Shown here piece by piece: positions 1 through 9,247 of a stretch of DNA of 64,000 nt. Each line of letters opens with the position of its first letter. Position 1 is the first letter of the stretch. The notes under the pieces are model-generated. The model ran no database searches. It had not been told where the DNA came from and saw only the letters and a program-made list of their open reading frames with translations. Location of the stretch: positions 1 through 64,000 of the forward strand of contig CANNCL010000002.1 in assembly GCA_947503155.1 (NCBI GenBank), read 5' to 3'. The position numbers and the translations under genes were made by a program. This DNA comes from an uncultured Erythrobacter sp. (GTDB lineage: Bacteria > Pseudomonadota > Alphaproteobacteria > Sphingomonadales > Sphingomonadaceae).

Positions 1-123
1 CTCTCTGAGGTCGCGGGCAATCCAGCGCCGATCCATGACGGCCTAGAGACGATCTACGCGCTGCAATTCGGCGACTTCCAAACGCAGCCCTTCCAAGAAA
101 TTCCCGTCGAATTCTTCGGGTAA
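1..123 (+). CDS. C-terminal end of an unidentified protein (cut by window start)
   Basis: An open frame runs from base 1 to a TAA at 121-123 and gives the last 40 residues of a protein, ending in VEFFG. The segment has a hydrophobic/aromatic patch (IYALQFGDF) but no motif that names a family. Its gene is convergent with the polysaccharide export gene and is separated from it by an inverted repeat, so it probably belongs to another transcription unit. Only the tail is visible, so no function is offered. Confidence 0.55.
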   Translation, partial: LSEVAGNPAPIHDGLETIYALQFGDFQTQPFQEIPVEFFG

Positions 124-165
124 ACACCGGAATTTGTGCGGGCAAACTGCGCCAAACCCCAATTA

Positions 166-203
166 CGACAATCGCTATGGCTCAATTGCCTTAGCGATTG
201 TCG
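166..203. terminator. Inverted repeat between convergent genes, possible bidirectional terminator
   Basis: A perfect 12-bp inverted repeat (166-177 with 192-203, loop of 14 nt) lies between two convergent genes and includes the stop codon of the export lipoprotein gene at 191-193. There is no clear T-tract on either side, so intrinsic termination is uncertain; it could equally stabilise the 3' ends of both transcripts. Confidence 0.45.
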
Positions 204-1429
204 AGCGCATTTCCTGTTGCGACGATGGAGAAGGCGGTGCTGGAAAGCGCGGCTAAGAAACGCTCCAATTCAACGCCCGGCGCTGTCGAAATATACAATA
301 CGTCGCCGTCACGCATCTGGAAATCTTGCATCGCGAACAGGCTTTGCGCGCTCAACATACGCAAATTGTAGACGACCGGAATGCGGCCATCAGAGGTCGC
401 CGGCTGAGCCCCGTTCCCGCCATCAGCCACACTATTGCTGATGGCTTCTCGAGGCTCCATTCGAAACACAAACACGCCTTTGATATCGGCCCTACGGTCG
501 TTTAACCCGCCGACTCGGCCAAGCGCCTCTGCAAGGCTGATGCCCGCGCCCTCGAATGGCACTTCCGCATTTTGATTGACCGCACCCAGTGCGACGAAGC
601 TGAACGGTTTGTGCTGAAGCGTGATCACATCGCCGGGCTGCAAACCAATATTTTGGCGCGGATCCGCAATAACACTTTCCAATGACATCGCCGCCTGTGT
701 GGTCCCACGCGCCAGTTGAATGGTCGATTGTTCGATCGCCTCCTGTGTTCCGCCCGCACTCGCCAAAGCATCGAGCAGGCGTTCGCCGCGCGGAGACAAA
801 ACCATCCTACCGCTGGATTGCACATTGCCCAAAATGGTGACCGTGCGGCTCTCGTTTTGGACCAGCCTGACCAATGCCTGAGGGTCGTTAGCGCGGCCGG
901 AAAGCCGCCGCGCGATAATCGTTTCGATCTGATCGGGGCGCAGGCCCAGCACATCAATTCGGCCCACAAACGGCACAGTGACTTTGCCGTCATCGCCGAC
1001 CTGTTGTTGAGGGATTTCCGCATTGCTTGCCAATTCTGGCGCTTGCCCCAAACGTTGATCGGGCGTTGTCGATCCGAAAAGCACCGCAGGCGGAGCCTCC
1101 CAAATGGCGATGTCGAGAATGTCTCCCGGTCCAACGCGTGTGGGAGAGGCCGAAGTGTCACCGAAGACCTCCGCAAAGCTATTCGATGCGCTGTGAGCGT
1201 TAAGGTTGATTGCGACGCTGGGGTTCAGATCAATCACCTGAATACCGCTTGCGGAATAGTCCGCCGTTCCGGTTTCGGCCGCCGTTTCGCGAATGGTTCC
1301 AGCCGATGGCCCCGCGCTGCCCAGGGTCGAACACGCGGCGGTGCCCATCAGGCAGGTCGCGGCCAGAACCACATTGGCGAACATGCGGCCAGTCAGTGGC
1401 GGGATCAAATTCGGGTGGGAATTGCGCAT
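191..1429 (-). CDS. Outer-membrane polysaccharide export lipoprotein (KpsD/Wza/BexD family)
   Basis: A 412-residue exporter of capsular polysaccharide across the outer membrane. The N-terminus carries a signal sequence with a lipobox-like TAAC at residue 33. A polysaccharide-export domain begins with VGPGDILDIAIWE, followed by SLBB-type segments (VTVPFVGRIDVLGL and ILGNVQSSGRMVL). The ATG at 1429 is chosen because an AGGAA ribosome site lies 7 nt upstream and because it is the first start after the preceding glycosyltransferase gene ends at 1455; the frame is open further upstream but would overlap that gene. It is the last gene of the capsule-export operon and matches the KpsE/M/T genes upstream. 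Assignment to the family is firm; the exact polymer exported is not known. Confidence 0.9.
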   Translation of the reverse strand: MRNSHPNLIPPLTGRMFANVVLAATCLMGTAACSTLGSAGPSAGTIRETAAETGTADYSASGIQVIDLNPSVAINLNAHSASNSFAEVFGDTSASPTRVGPGDILDIAIWEAPPAVLFGSTTPDQRLGQAPELASNAEIPQQQVGDDGKVTVPFVGRIDVLGLRPDQIETIIARRLSGRANDPQALVRLVQNESRTVTILGNVQSSGRMVLSPRGERLLDALASAGGTQEAIEQSTIQLARGTTQAAMSLESVIADPRQNIGLQPGDVITLQHKPFSFVALGAVNQNAEVPFEGAGISLAEALGRVGGLNDRRADIKGVFVFRMEPREAISNSVADGGNGAQPATSDGRIPVVYNLRMLSAQSLFAMQDFQMRDGDVLYISTAPGVELERFLAALSSTAFSIVATGNALDNR

Positions 1430-1454
1430 ACGAATGTTCCTGCACGGGGCCTGA

Positions 1455-2777
1455 TCAAAGAAACCGATCATAAACGGTTTTGAGCCGTCCACGATAGATT
1501 TCGGGGCTAAAGAGCGCGGCGCGGTCGGAGCCGCGTCTGGCGTAATCTGCGCGCAGATCCGCGTCTGCATCCATCGCGCGAATGGCCTGCGTGATCGCTT
1601 GCGTATCATAGGGGTCGACCATCAAGGCGGCATCCCCCGCGACTTCGGGAAGCGACGATGTGTTGGAGCAAATAACGGGCGTGCCGAGCAGCATTGCCTC
1701 CAGCACCGGCAAACCGAACCCTTCGTAAAGAGATGGGAACATCGCCGCTTTCGCGCCGCGGATCAGGCTGACGAGCAGCGGGAAGGGGGCATAGGGCAGT
1801 TGGATTACCCGCTTTCGCGCCCCGCGCCGCCGTTCGAGACTGGCATAGACAGTATCGGTTTCGCCCAAAATCTTGAGTTCTTGTTCCGCCTTCCACGCCT
1901 GCGCCCCGACAATCACCAAGGGTGTATCTACCTTTGAGGAAAGATAGGCCTCGATCAACCTGCCAATATTCTTCTTCGGCTCTAGCGAGCCCCAGAACAG
2001 GAAATACTCTTTGAAATCGAACCCGGTCAGCCCTTCGACCTCGCGGGAAACTTGATCCAGTGGTTTGTCGCGATATTTGGCGGGGATGCTCACTGATTGA
2101 TAGGTATTAGTGATCCGTTCTGGCGCGATGCCGACTAGGTCGACCAGATCGCGTTTTGAGCTTTCGGATACGGTGACGAAATGTTCCGCCTTTTTATCAA
2201 GCTCTTGAAGCAATTGCAGATAGCGGCGTTTATGGTCCAACGTGGTGTAAGGCAGCCGCAGAGGCACGACATCGTGCAATGTGTAGATATTGGGCCGCTT
2301 CGTGATCCACAACGGGATTGGATAGGTCCAATGCGCAAGATCGGGCTTTTGCGGTAGGCGCACTTGCGAGGGCCGTTTCCACAATTTGAATGCGCTTTGG
2401 GCGCGCAAGAACAGGTCAGACGCGTTGTAGAGCGTGTCAAAATGCGGCAGTCGAGATTCAAAGGTCCGGGTTATGACGCGGCCCGAAACGGGGACTTCTT
2501 TAGCGCGAAAGGTGAAGGGGCCTTGGATAGCCTGTTGCACTTGTTCGAGGATCTCAAACAGCTTGAACCTGTCATCGGGCGCGGAATCAAAAAAGTGTAT
2601 TTCGCGCAGCAATTCGTCGCGCGTTAGGTTGGCCCGGTTGCCGTAAACCACGTCAACATGATGCCCTAGATTACCGATTTCATAGCTGAGATTGCGGGCG
2701 TAAGTTGCGACGCCAGTGCCTTTTTCCAGCCCAAGATTATAGCCATCGATCAGAATGCGCGACACAGGGCGATCCAT
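1455..2777 (-). CDS. Glycosyltransferase, GT4-type (group 1)
   Basis: A 440-residue cytoplasmic GT-B glycosyltransferase, presumably adding a sugar to the exported polymer. The N-terminal half begins with [20 protein letters not shown], a glycine-containing acceptor-side segment usual in GT4 enzymes. The C-terminal half has the donor-binding signature [20 protein letters not shown] with the EX7E pair, then [19 protein letters not shown]. It lies between the KpsT-like and Wza-like genes with short gaps (31 and 25 bp), so it is part of the export operon. The sugar donor and acceptor cannot be read from sequence. Confidence 0.88.
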   Translation of the reverse strand: MDRPVSRILIDGYNLGLEKGTGVATYARNLSYEIGNLGHHVDVVYGNRANLTRDELLREIHFFDSAPDDRFKLFEILEQVQQAIQGPFTFRAKEVPVSGRVITRTFESRLPHFDTLYNASDLFLRAQSAFKLWKRPSQVRLPQKPDLAHWTYPIPLWITKRPNIYTLHDVVPLRLPYTTLDHKRRYLQLLQELDKKAEHFVTVSESSKRDLVDLVGIAPERITNTYQSVSIPAKYRDKPLDQVSREVEGLTGFDFKEYFLFWGSLEPKKNIGRLIEAYLSSKVDTPLVIVGAQAWKAEQELKILGETDTVYASLERRRGARKRVIQLPYAPFPLLVSLIRGAKAAMFPSLYEGFGLPVLEAMLLGTPVICSNTSSLPEVAGDAALMVDPYDTQAITQAIRAMDADADLRADYARRGSDRAALFSPEIYRGRLKTVYDRFL

Positions 2778-2808
2778 TCATTTTTGAGGGGGGTGATCGT
2801 GCGCGCCA

Positions 2809-4221
2809 TTATGCGGCCTCTGCCGGTATTTGACCCAATGCATCCCAATCGGCGAAGCCGCCCGCAGCAATGATTGCCCGCCAGGGTGCGGCCAGCAATG
2901 CCGGCGATGCCGCGAGTGTCTCTTTTTCCGATGGCGAAAGGTGCGGGCAAGCGATTGTGACGAGATTTGCGATCCGCGATGCGGGCGAGCGGCGTCGCTG
3001 GGGTGGCTGCGTATTGCGCGGATCAAAACGACTGTCATTCAGCATCACCGCAAGTGCACCGTCACAGGTTGCGTGTTCGCGCAGCAGAGCCAGCATCGCG
3101 GTGTCGTCAATCGTGCTGCCCCGCCAAAAAGCGCGCGCAAACATCTCAATATCCGGCGCAGCGGGCGCGGCATTTTGCGCCGCGCAGCTGGAATAGAGGT
3201 GAGCTGGAAACTGCGCGAGTTTGTCGCCCTGACGCTGCACAACGAATTCCAGATGTTCGCGCACATCGCCGTATGCCTCGCCAAGGGCAATCGCGGTCCG
3301 GTAGGCGATTTCGGCCCTTACATCTTCGCCCATTTCCTTTGCTGCGTGCGCGGCCTGCACCCAATATGAGCGTTGATAGGGGTAGAGTGCGAGGGCGCCG
3401 AGATATTCTTTCTCTGCCGCATCCCATTGGCCGTCGTCACGTTTCCAATCCCCCGCCTGAACTGCGGTCCTGAACGCATCGTCGAGCATGGCTATGGTGT
3501 GCGTTGTTTCAATTAATTGCTGGCGATTGTCTGCTAATTCACGCGGGTCAAAGCGGTCCTGAGCATCCAGTCCGATCTTTGCACGGAAATCGCCATAGGC
3601 GCGGTCAAAATCGCCGAACTGTTCCAGTTTGCCTCCATGCAATACGGCAAAGCGGGTGCAATGATCGCGGATGTAAGAGGCATCGTGCGAAATGATGATC
3701 ATCGCCCGGTCGCCGCGTTTGCGGAACAATTCTCGGTTGCAGCGGTCGTGAAAACGCGCATCGCCCACAGCCCCAATTTCGTCGATCAAGAAGCAATCAA
3801 ATTCGATAATCATCGAAATCGCAAACGCCAAACGCGCGCGCATTCCTGATGAATAGGTGCGCACTTCCTCGCCCAAATACGGGCCGAGTTCGGCGAAGTC
3901 GTCGACGAATTGCAGATTGCTCTCGATGTCTTGATCGTAAATCCGGCTGATGAAACGGATATTGTCTAACCCGGTAAGATTGGGCTGAAACGCACCGCCA
4001 AATGCGAGCGGCCATGACACAGACATGGATGACCGAACCGATCCAGAAGTCGGCCGCTCTGCGCCGCTGATCAGGCGGATCATGGTCGATTTTCCTGCCC
4101 CATTGCGCCCCAGAATTCCGAGTTTCTCGCCCTTGCCAAGATCAAAACTGATCCCGTCCAGAACCACGTTCTCGCCAAACCGAGTGGGATAGACCTTTCG
4201 AAGATCGCGCACTTCAATCAT
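2809..4221 (-). CDS. Capsule ABC transporter ATPase (KpsT-like) with a long TPR-like C-terminal extension
   Basis: A 470-residue ATP-binding subunit for polysaccharide export. Residues 1-220 are a typical KpsT/Wzt ATPase: Walker A GRNGAGKST at 38-46, a signature YSSGMRARL near 123-131, Walker B FDCFLIDE near 141-148, and the H-loop in IIISHDASYIRDH. Usual KpsT proteins end near residue 220; here about 250 residues follow, with TPR-like helices (WDAAEKEYLGALALYPYQRS, then ARAEIAYRTAIALGEAYGD-like segments) and an alanine-rich helical tail. The ATG overlaps the permease stop (ATGA), showing translational coupling. The extension could act like a Wzt accessory domain or bind partner enzymes; it does not look like the beta-sandwich carbohydrate-binding domain of Wzt. 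Confidence 0.9.
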   Translation of the reverse strand: MIEVRDLRKVYPTRFGENVVLDGISFDLGKGEKLGILGRNGAGKSTMIRLISGAERPTSGSVRSSMSVSWPLAFGGAFQPNLTGLDNIRFISRIYDQDIESNLQFVDDFAELGPYLGEEVRTYSSGMRARLAFAISMIIEFDCFLIDEIGAVGDARFHDRCNRELFRKRGDRAMIIISHDASYIRDHCTRFAVLHGGKLEQFGDFDRAYGDFRAKIGLDAQDRFDPRELADNRQQLIETTHTIAMLDDAFRTAVQAGDWKRDDGQWDAAEKEYLGALALYPYQRSYWVQAAHAAKEMGEDVRAEIAYRTAIALGEAYGDVREHLEFVVQRQGDKLAQFPAHLYSSCAAQNAAPAAPDIEMFARAFWRGSTIDDTAMLALLREHATCDGALAVMLNDSRFDPRNTQPPQRRRSPASRIANLVTIACPHLSPSEKETLAASPALLAAPWRAIIAAGGFADWDALGQIPAEAA

Positions 4222-5021
4222 TCCGGCACCACTCGGCGAGAGACGTATCGCAAGATGATGAGCGAGACGACAGATAGGATGAGATTGAAAGGGATCAGGT
4301 AGGTAAGATCATAGACCGCCTGTGCCTTTGATCCGAAGAACCCTTCGCGAACCATCTCGACCCCGTGAACAATCGGGATCCACAAGACGATTTCTTGCGC
4401 AAATTTGGGCAGCGCCGCGACCAGAAACGCTGCGCCTGAAAGTGGGAAAAGGAGATAAGAAAACGGGTGCCACAGCTTGTCGACCAAATCATTGAGGTAC
4501 GACAAAGCACCAAGCCCCATCGCCAGCGCTGCGCCAAACCACGCGATCAAAAGCCATCCCGCCGCAACCTTCAAAAAGTCATCAGGCGGAGACATCCATT
4601 CAGCCGCTATGAACAATACTGCCAGTGAAACGAACGAAATTGTCGCCCCGCCAAATTCGAGCAAGAGCCGTGCTGCATAGATGTCGCCAACCTTGATATT
4701 TCGGTGATACATAAGCGGCAAATTCGCTTGCAACGCGCCAATGCAGCGGCCCGGCATATTGCGCCATAGCAGCACGCTAGAATATCCAGTCAGCGCGAAT
4801 GCCACGATTGGCAGGTCGCTGCCGTGAAACGATTTGGTTGCTGTCCACAGCGCCGTCACGCCAATAGTGAACAACATCGGTTCGACAAACAGCCACATGA
4901 AACCGATATTATGCCGGCCATAACGCGTCAGCATTTCGCGCCGGAGCAGCGCCCCGATGACGCGCAATTGTATGCGCAAACTGTGTGCGAAGCGTGGAAG
5001 AGGTAGAGGCTGCGACGCCAT
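4218..5021 (-). CDS. Capsule ABC transporter permease (KpsM-like)
   Basis: A 267-residue inner-membrane protein of the ABC-2 permease family with about six hydrophobic helices (for example FMWLFVEPMLFTIGVTALW and ILSVVSLIILRYVSRR at the end). It would form the export channel with the ATPase encoded next. The start is placed at ATG 5021, which overlaps the upstream stop as TGATG; an upstream in-frame start would overlap the KpsE-like gene by 52 bp. Family assignment is secure from the conserved RREMLTRYGR and the operon position. Confidence 0.9.
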   Translation of the reverse strand: MASQPLPLPRFAHSLRIQLRVIGALLRREMLTRYGRHNIGFMWLFVEPMLFTIGVTALWTATKSFHGSDLPIVAFALTGYSSVLLWRNMPGRCIGALQANLPLMYHRNIKVGDIYAARLLLEFGGATISFVSLAVLFIAAEWMSPPDDFLKVAAGWLLIAWFGAALAMGLGALSYLNDLVDKLWHPFSYLLFPLSGAAFLVAALPKFAQEIVLWIPIVHGVEMVREGFFGSKAQAVYDLTYLIPFNLILSVVSLIILRYVSRRVVPE

Positions 5022-6115
5022 CAATCGTTGTGCTCGCGCACACCAATCGCCAACATATACAGCACGCCCCACGCGAGCAGTCCCAACACGAATGTCGCAA
5101 GGATGCTCCTGATCCTGCGCGGTTCAACCGGGTAATCGGGCAGACTTGGGGCGGAGATTTCCTCAAGATACGCCTGCTTACGCCGCGCTTCGGCTTTCGC
5201 CTCTTGCAACGATGCACGGGCCACCGCGAGCTGTGCCTCTGCAAATTCGGTGTTCACCTCTAGCTCTTGATACTGCGTCATGGCCGAAGCCAGAGAAGCG
5301 CGCCCTCCGGTGAGTTCGCTGCGCGCGCGCGCAATCTGAGACTGCAATTCGCGCACCTGCGTTTGTAGAAACGGTATCTGCGAGGCTTGCGGCGTGTAGG
5401 TCTGCAATTGCCTAAGCCGGGTTTGTGCACCGATCAGCTCATCTTGGAGCTTCGAAATCATTTGCAAGCCGACCTCTGATTGCTGAACTGGATCGACGAT
5501 CCCGCTCGTGTCACGAAACTGCGCCAATGCCAAAGCGGCGAGGCGGGCGGCCTCAGCGGCTTCCTCAACCTCGCTCTCCGCAATTTCGATCTGGTCTGAT
5601 TGCGAGCGGCCAGACAGGCTGTTCACCAAAGTTTCTGACTGCTCGACCAGCCGCCGATTAATTGTGCGCGCTTCTTCCGGATCGAATGCTCGAACCGTGA
5701 TGGTCAAAACCTGTGTGGAGGCTCCTTCTTCGACGTCGATCTGGTCTGAGAAATAGCGGTAAAACTCTTCTTTGCTTGTCCCGCCAAACCATCCGAAACG
5801 GTCGAACCAAAAGACATCGTCGCCATTATAGGCATCTGTGATGAAGCCATCCGAATTGCCTTCCTCGATCGCTTGGCGCGATTGCAAATAGGCGATGACG
5901 GTGTTGTTGCCTTCATTGGCCTGCCCAAATCCAGTTTGCCCTAGCGCTATGTTTAGCGGGGAGGGCGCGGATTGTTCGGGGCTGCGTACGATGATGCGCG
6001 ATTCCGAAATGTAGATGTCCTGCGCGAACAACCCATAATAAAGCACCGCAATGATCGTCGGAACGACAACCGTCAGAAATGCGAGCGGATTGAAGAGTTT
6101 TATGCGGTCCATCAT
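5021..6115 (-). CDS. Capsule polysaccharide export inner-membrane protein (KpsE/BexC/CtrB family)
   Basis: A 364-residue bitopic periplasmic adaptor of the polysaccharide co-polymerase type. There is one helix near the N-terminus (LAFLTVVVPTIIAVLYYGLF) and one near the C-terminus (ATFVLGLLAWGVLYMLAIGV), with a long alanine/glutamine-rich coiled-coil periplasmic part between (roughly residues 160-330) and a proline-rich PSLPDYPVEPRR segment just before the second helix, as in this family. It would connect the KpsMT transporter with the Wza-like outer-membrane protein. The gene overlaps both neighbours by a few bases, consistent with a single operon. Confidence 0.9.
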   Translation of the reverse strand: MMDRIKLFNPLAFLTVVVPTIIAVLYYGLFAQDIYISESRIIVRSPEQSAPSPLNIALGQTGFGQANEGNNTVIAYLQSRQAIEEGNSDGFITDAYNGDDVFWFDRFGWFGGTSKEEFYRYFSDQIDVEEGASTQVLTITVRAFDPEEARTINRRLVEQSETLVNSLSGRSQSDQIEIAESEVEEAAEAARLAALALAQFRDTSGIVDPVQQSEVGLQMISKLQDELIGAQTRLRQLQTYTPQASQIPFLQTQVRELQSQIARARSELTGGRASLASAMTQYQELEVNTEFAEAQLAVARASLQEAKAEARRKQAYLEEISAPSLPDYPVEPRRIRSILATFVLGLLAWGVLYMLAIGVREHND

Positions 6116-7335
6116 GCCGCTAAGCTGCTTTCACATGCTGAGCCGGTTTTCAAGGCAAGCGATGCGATCTGGGCGCCGACTTTCTGGAAATGATCACCCC
6201 ATGTCGGCGCATTGAACCGCGCGGCACGCGCCGCTTTGGTCTGAGCGCTTGCTGAGATCGCCGCGAGATCGGCGATCTTTGCTGCCCAGGCATCCGCGTC
6301 ACTAGCATCTATCAATTCGGGCATTCCCTGTCCGATTTCGCGGAAAATCGCGCTGTCGCTCGCGATCACCGGTGTCCCTAAACGCAAAGCTTCGACCACC
6401 GGCAGGCCATATCCTTCGGCTTTGCTGGGCATTAGCAATGCGGAGGCATTGGCCATCAGATCCCCCAATTCGCGATCTGAACATTCCTCTCGCCATTCGG
6501 CAGATGCCGCCAAAGCGGGGTCGGTCTTTAGCCGGTCTAGGATACATCCGGTAAGCGGCCCCGCCTGTCCGCAGATGATGAGGCGGGGTGTTTTTGCGCC
6601 CATATCGCTTTCCAATTTGCGCCATACATCGAGCAAAAGGCGGTGGTTTTTGCGCGGCTCGATGGTGCCGGCACATAGGAAATAAGGACGCCGGTTCTGG
6701 GGCAGGGATTGCGGCTGGCATGCAGCCTGATTGGTGGGCTCGAATGCTTCTCCTGCGATCGGGGCAATGGCAATGTGCGGCACGGGTAAGTTCTCACTTC
6801 GGGCGAACATTTTGAGATCGCCGGCCACAATGTTTGAACTGACGACGATCAGATCGGCATGTTTTAGGGCACCTCTGACACGCCCTAGATGGCGTTTTAC
6901 GGCGTGTGGGCGCGAGAATTGAGGGTGCAAGATTGGGATGAGATCATGCACGAAATAGACGCCGCGTAAATCCGATTGCGTGATCCAATCCCAATGTCGC
7001 GCCAGATCAAAATCTGTGTGGCTGACGTTGATGTAAGGCAAACCTGATTGATCGACATTCGGTTTTTGCGACAACAATGCGCCCGGCGCCCAAGCTGCAA
7101 ATTTCGTACGAAAGCCCTTCGCCGGGGCGAGCAACATTTCAAACAATTGCACCGAATGAAGCGGGGACAGCGTGAGTACGGCCCCCCGGTGCTGAACCAC
7201 AGCAAGAGCTTGCCTGCGGAAATGGCGGAGGTAAGCGTAGCAAACCCGGTCGATGCCCGTAGAGCGGCGTGCGGTCCAACTGCGCGAGATCAGCCGCGTC
7301 ACATCGAGCAAAACGGTGCGAGGTGCGTCAGGCAT
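6112..7335 (-). CDS. Glycosyltransferase, GT4-type (group 1)
   Basis: A 407-residue GT-B glycosyltransferase. The C-terminal donor-binding domain shows LCAGTIEPRKNHRLLLDVW and SKAEGYGLPVVEALRLGTPV with the EX7E pair. The N-terminal part starts RTVLLDVTRLISRSWTARRS, a variant acceptor-side segment also seen in capsule and O-antigen mannosyl/glucosyl transferases. It overlaps the cytidylyltransferase gene by 8 bp and the KpsE-like gene by 4 bp, so its product most likely acts on the polymer exported by this locus. Donor sugar unknown. Confidence 0.87.
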   Translation of the reverse strand: MPDAPRTVLLDVTRLISRSWTARRSTGIDRVCYAYLRHFRRQALAVVQHRGAVLTLSPLHSVQLFEMLLAPAKGFRTKFAAWAPGALLSQKPNVDQSGLPYINVSHTDFDLARHWDWITQSDLRGVYFVHDLIPILHPQFSRPHAVKRHLGRVRGALKHADLIVVSSNIVAGDLKMFARSENLPVPHIAIAPIAGEAFEPTNQAACQPQSLPQNRRPYFLCAGTIEPRKNHRLLLDVWRKLESDMGAKTPRLIICGQAGPLTGCILDRLKTDPALAASAEWREECSDRELGDLMANASALLMPSKAEGYGLPVVEALRLGTPVIASDSAIFREIGQGMPELIDASDADAWAAKIADLAAISASAQTKAARAARFNAPTWGDHFQKVGAQIASLALKTGSACESSLAA

Positions 7336-8101
7336 TGGCTTGGGTCTTTATCTCTTGACGCTGTCCGTGACTGAATAAAGCGAGGTGATCCGCCACTTGT
7401 TCTTCGGCGAGGTCATGCGCGCGCGGGTCATCGACATCGATCCACCAAGCGTCCGCTATGTCCACGGTCCCGGCCCGGCCTGCATCCGCCAAGACTTGCA
7501 TCCCATCAGAAAGGCTGCCCGGTTTTCCGCACGCTATTGCTTGTTCAATAGCACGGGGCAGTTGGTGTCCGGCCAAGAACGCCCCGCAATCCACGCAGTC
7601 GAAATTTTCGATTTCTTTCCCGATCTGGCGAATTCGCCCTTCTTCATCAAGCGCAACCCATGTCGCGTCATCGGGATCGACCAGCGGGTTTTCCGCTCGG
7701 TCGGTGGCGAGAATGACATCCGCATCACATAAGTTCTGCTCGGCCAAAAGCGGCAGGATCGAATCGCTAAAAATATGATCGGCCATCATCAAAAGAAATG
7801 GCCCAGAAACCAGTTTAGCGCCGGCAATAACGGACCAGCCGTTGGGCTTGCTCCAATCATTCAGCCGCTGCGGGATCACTGTGCACTGGGCCGGCAGCAC
7901 GATTGAGCGGAGCGCTTCCTCAACTTGCGCCGCCTCATGCCCGGTCACCACGACGATATTGCGTGCGCCGGCCGCCGCTGCCTGACGCACAGCGATTTCA
8001 ATCAAAGAAATCTCCGCAACCCGAGTCAACGGTTTTGACGCGCTGCGTGTCCGCAATCGGTTGCCGTAACCAGCGGCGAGGATAATCGCATTCTTGACCA
8101 A
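7328..8101 (-). CDS. Nucleotidyltransferase, probable CTP:inositol-1-phosphate cytidylyltransferase
   Basis: A 257-residue single-domain nucleotidyltransferase. The nucleotide-binding signature is at residues 8-25 (LAAGYGNRLRTRSASKPL), an ADH metal-binding site lies near residue 107 in LMMADHIFSDS, and the end carries WIDVDDPRAHDLAEE, typical of the CTP-dependent LicC/IPCT-like branch. Between ino1 (45 bp upstream) and a glycosyltransferase, and close to two CDP-alcohol phosphotransferases, the best reading is activation of inositol phosphate to CDP-inositol; activation of another alcohol or sugar phosphate is possible. The start appears to be TTG at 8101 (VKNAIILAAG follows), with only a weak ribosome site; no ATG fits better. 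Confidence 0.75.
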   Translation of the reverse strand: MVKNAIILAAGYGNRLRTRSASKPLTRVAEISLIEIAVRQAAAAGARNIVVVTGHEAAQVEEALRSIVLPAQCTVIPQRLNDWSKPNGWSVIAGAKLVSGPFLLMMADHIFSDSILPLLAEQNLCDADVILATDRAENPLVDPDDATWVALDEEGRIRQIGKEIENFDCVDCGAFLAGHQLPRAIEQAIACGKPGSLSDGMQVLADAGRAGTVDIADAWWIDVDDPRAHDLAEEQVADHLALFSHGQRQEIKTQANA

Positions 8102-8146
8102 GAAAACCGTCCGTTCGTCAGTGTGATTGCGGTAAGATGCGCGGGG

Positions 8147-9247
8147 CTATTCGGCAGCGCAGGAATAGGCGCCATATTGTGCCGCCAGTAGTTTTTCCGC
8201 CTGTTCCTCGGGCATTTGCAGCGGCGGATGTTTGCAATAAAACGCTGATGGAGCCGCCAATGCGCCTGCTTCCCCGCGTTCCATGGCCACTCGGCAATAT
8301 CGGATTGCATCGACAACGCAGGCGGCTGCATTAGGGCTGTCTTCGACTGACAGGCGCATTTCCAAATTCATCGGAACCCCGCCAAACTGATCGCCCTCGA
8401 TCCGCAAGAAACACACTTTATTGTCTTTCTGCCACGGAACGTATTCTGATGGACCAATGACAATGTCTTCGTCTGCCAGTCGTTTGCCCAACGCGCTTTG
8501 AACAGCCTGCGTCTTGGATTCTTTTTTGGAATCTATACGTTCCCGGTCCATCATATTCATGAAGTCGGTATTGCCGCCCGTATTGAGCTGATAAGTGTGA
8601 TCGATATCCACACCGCGCGACGCGAATAGCTGGCTGAGCATCCGGTGGACGATTGTCGCGCCGACCTGCGCTTTTATGTCGTCGCCCACAATCGGCAGGC
8701 CCTTTTGCTTAAAGCGCGCCTCCCATTGCGGATCGCTCGCGATGAAAACTGGGATGCAATTGACGACCGCGACACCGGCTTCGAGCGCGCAGAGCATGTA
8801 AAACTCGCTTGCTAGCTGAGATCCGACGGGCAAGAAATTGACAAGCACATCGGCGCGGGCGTCGCGCAGCGCAGCGACAATACTCGCCTGCGTAGCTTCC
8901 GCATCGTCACTGACTTTGAAGCCGCGCGGTCCCGCTTGGGTCATATGTTCCGCGACGCCGTCCAATCTGCGGCCCATTATCACCGGTGCATCCATCAATT
9001 CGATGTCAGGTTGGAACACCGCCGTGCTGTTTGGTTCCGCAAAGATCGCCTGTGATACATCCAATCCAACCTTACGCGCATCCACATCAATGCCGAGGAC
9101 AATTTCGATATCGCCGACACGGTAGTCGCCAACAAATTCTTGGATTAGGCCCGCAGATGATGGCGCGTGGCGGTAATGCGCAATGCCTTGGACAAGCGAA
9201 CTTGCGCAATTCCCCAGGCCGATAATGACAACCCTAATCGGCTTCAT
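8147..9247 (-). CDS. ino1: Inositol-3-phosphate synthase (actinobacterial type)
   Basis: A 366-residue NAD-dependent enzyme converting glucose 6-phosphate to 1D-myo-inositol 3-phosphate. The Rossmann start VVIIGLGNCASSLVQGIAHY and the later GDYRVGDIEIVLGIDVDARK, GDDIKAQVGATI and QLNTGGNTDFMNM are hallmarks of the short mycobacterial/archaeal-type Ino1 rather than the longer eukaryotic form. A clear AAGGA ribosome site lies 7 nt before ATG 9247. It is the first gene of the minus-strand capsule-export operon, so inositol phosphate supply is tied to polymer export. Such an ino1 is uncommon in proteobacteria, and horizontal origin is plausible but not shown. Confidence 0.93.
   Translation of the reverse strand: MKPIRVVIIGLGNCASSLVQGIAHYRHAPSSAGLIQEFVGDYRVGDIEIVLGIDVDARKVGLDVSQAIFAEPNSTAVFQPDIELMDAPVIMGRRLDGVAEHMTQAGPRGFKVSDDAEATQASIVAALRDARADVLVNFLPVGSQLASEFYMLCALEAGVAVVNCIPVFIASDPQWEARFKQKGLPIVGDDIKAQVGATIVHRMLSQLFASRGVDIDHTYQLNTGGNTDFMNMMDRERIDSKKESKTQAVQSALGKRLADEDIVIGPSEYVPWQKDNKVCFLRIEGDQFGGVPMNLEMRLSVEDSPNAAACVVDAIRYCRVAMERGEAGALAAPSAFYCKHPPLQMPEEQAEKLLAAQYGAYSCAAE

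Noticed and set aside
716-1483. Plus-strand open frame of 255 codons
   Set aside because: Antisense to the polysaccharide export lipoprotein gene; basic low-complexity product without a family.
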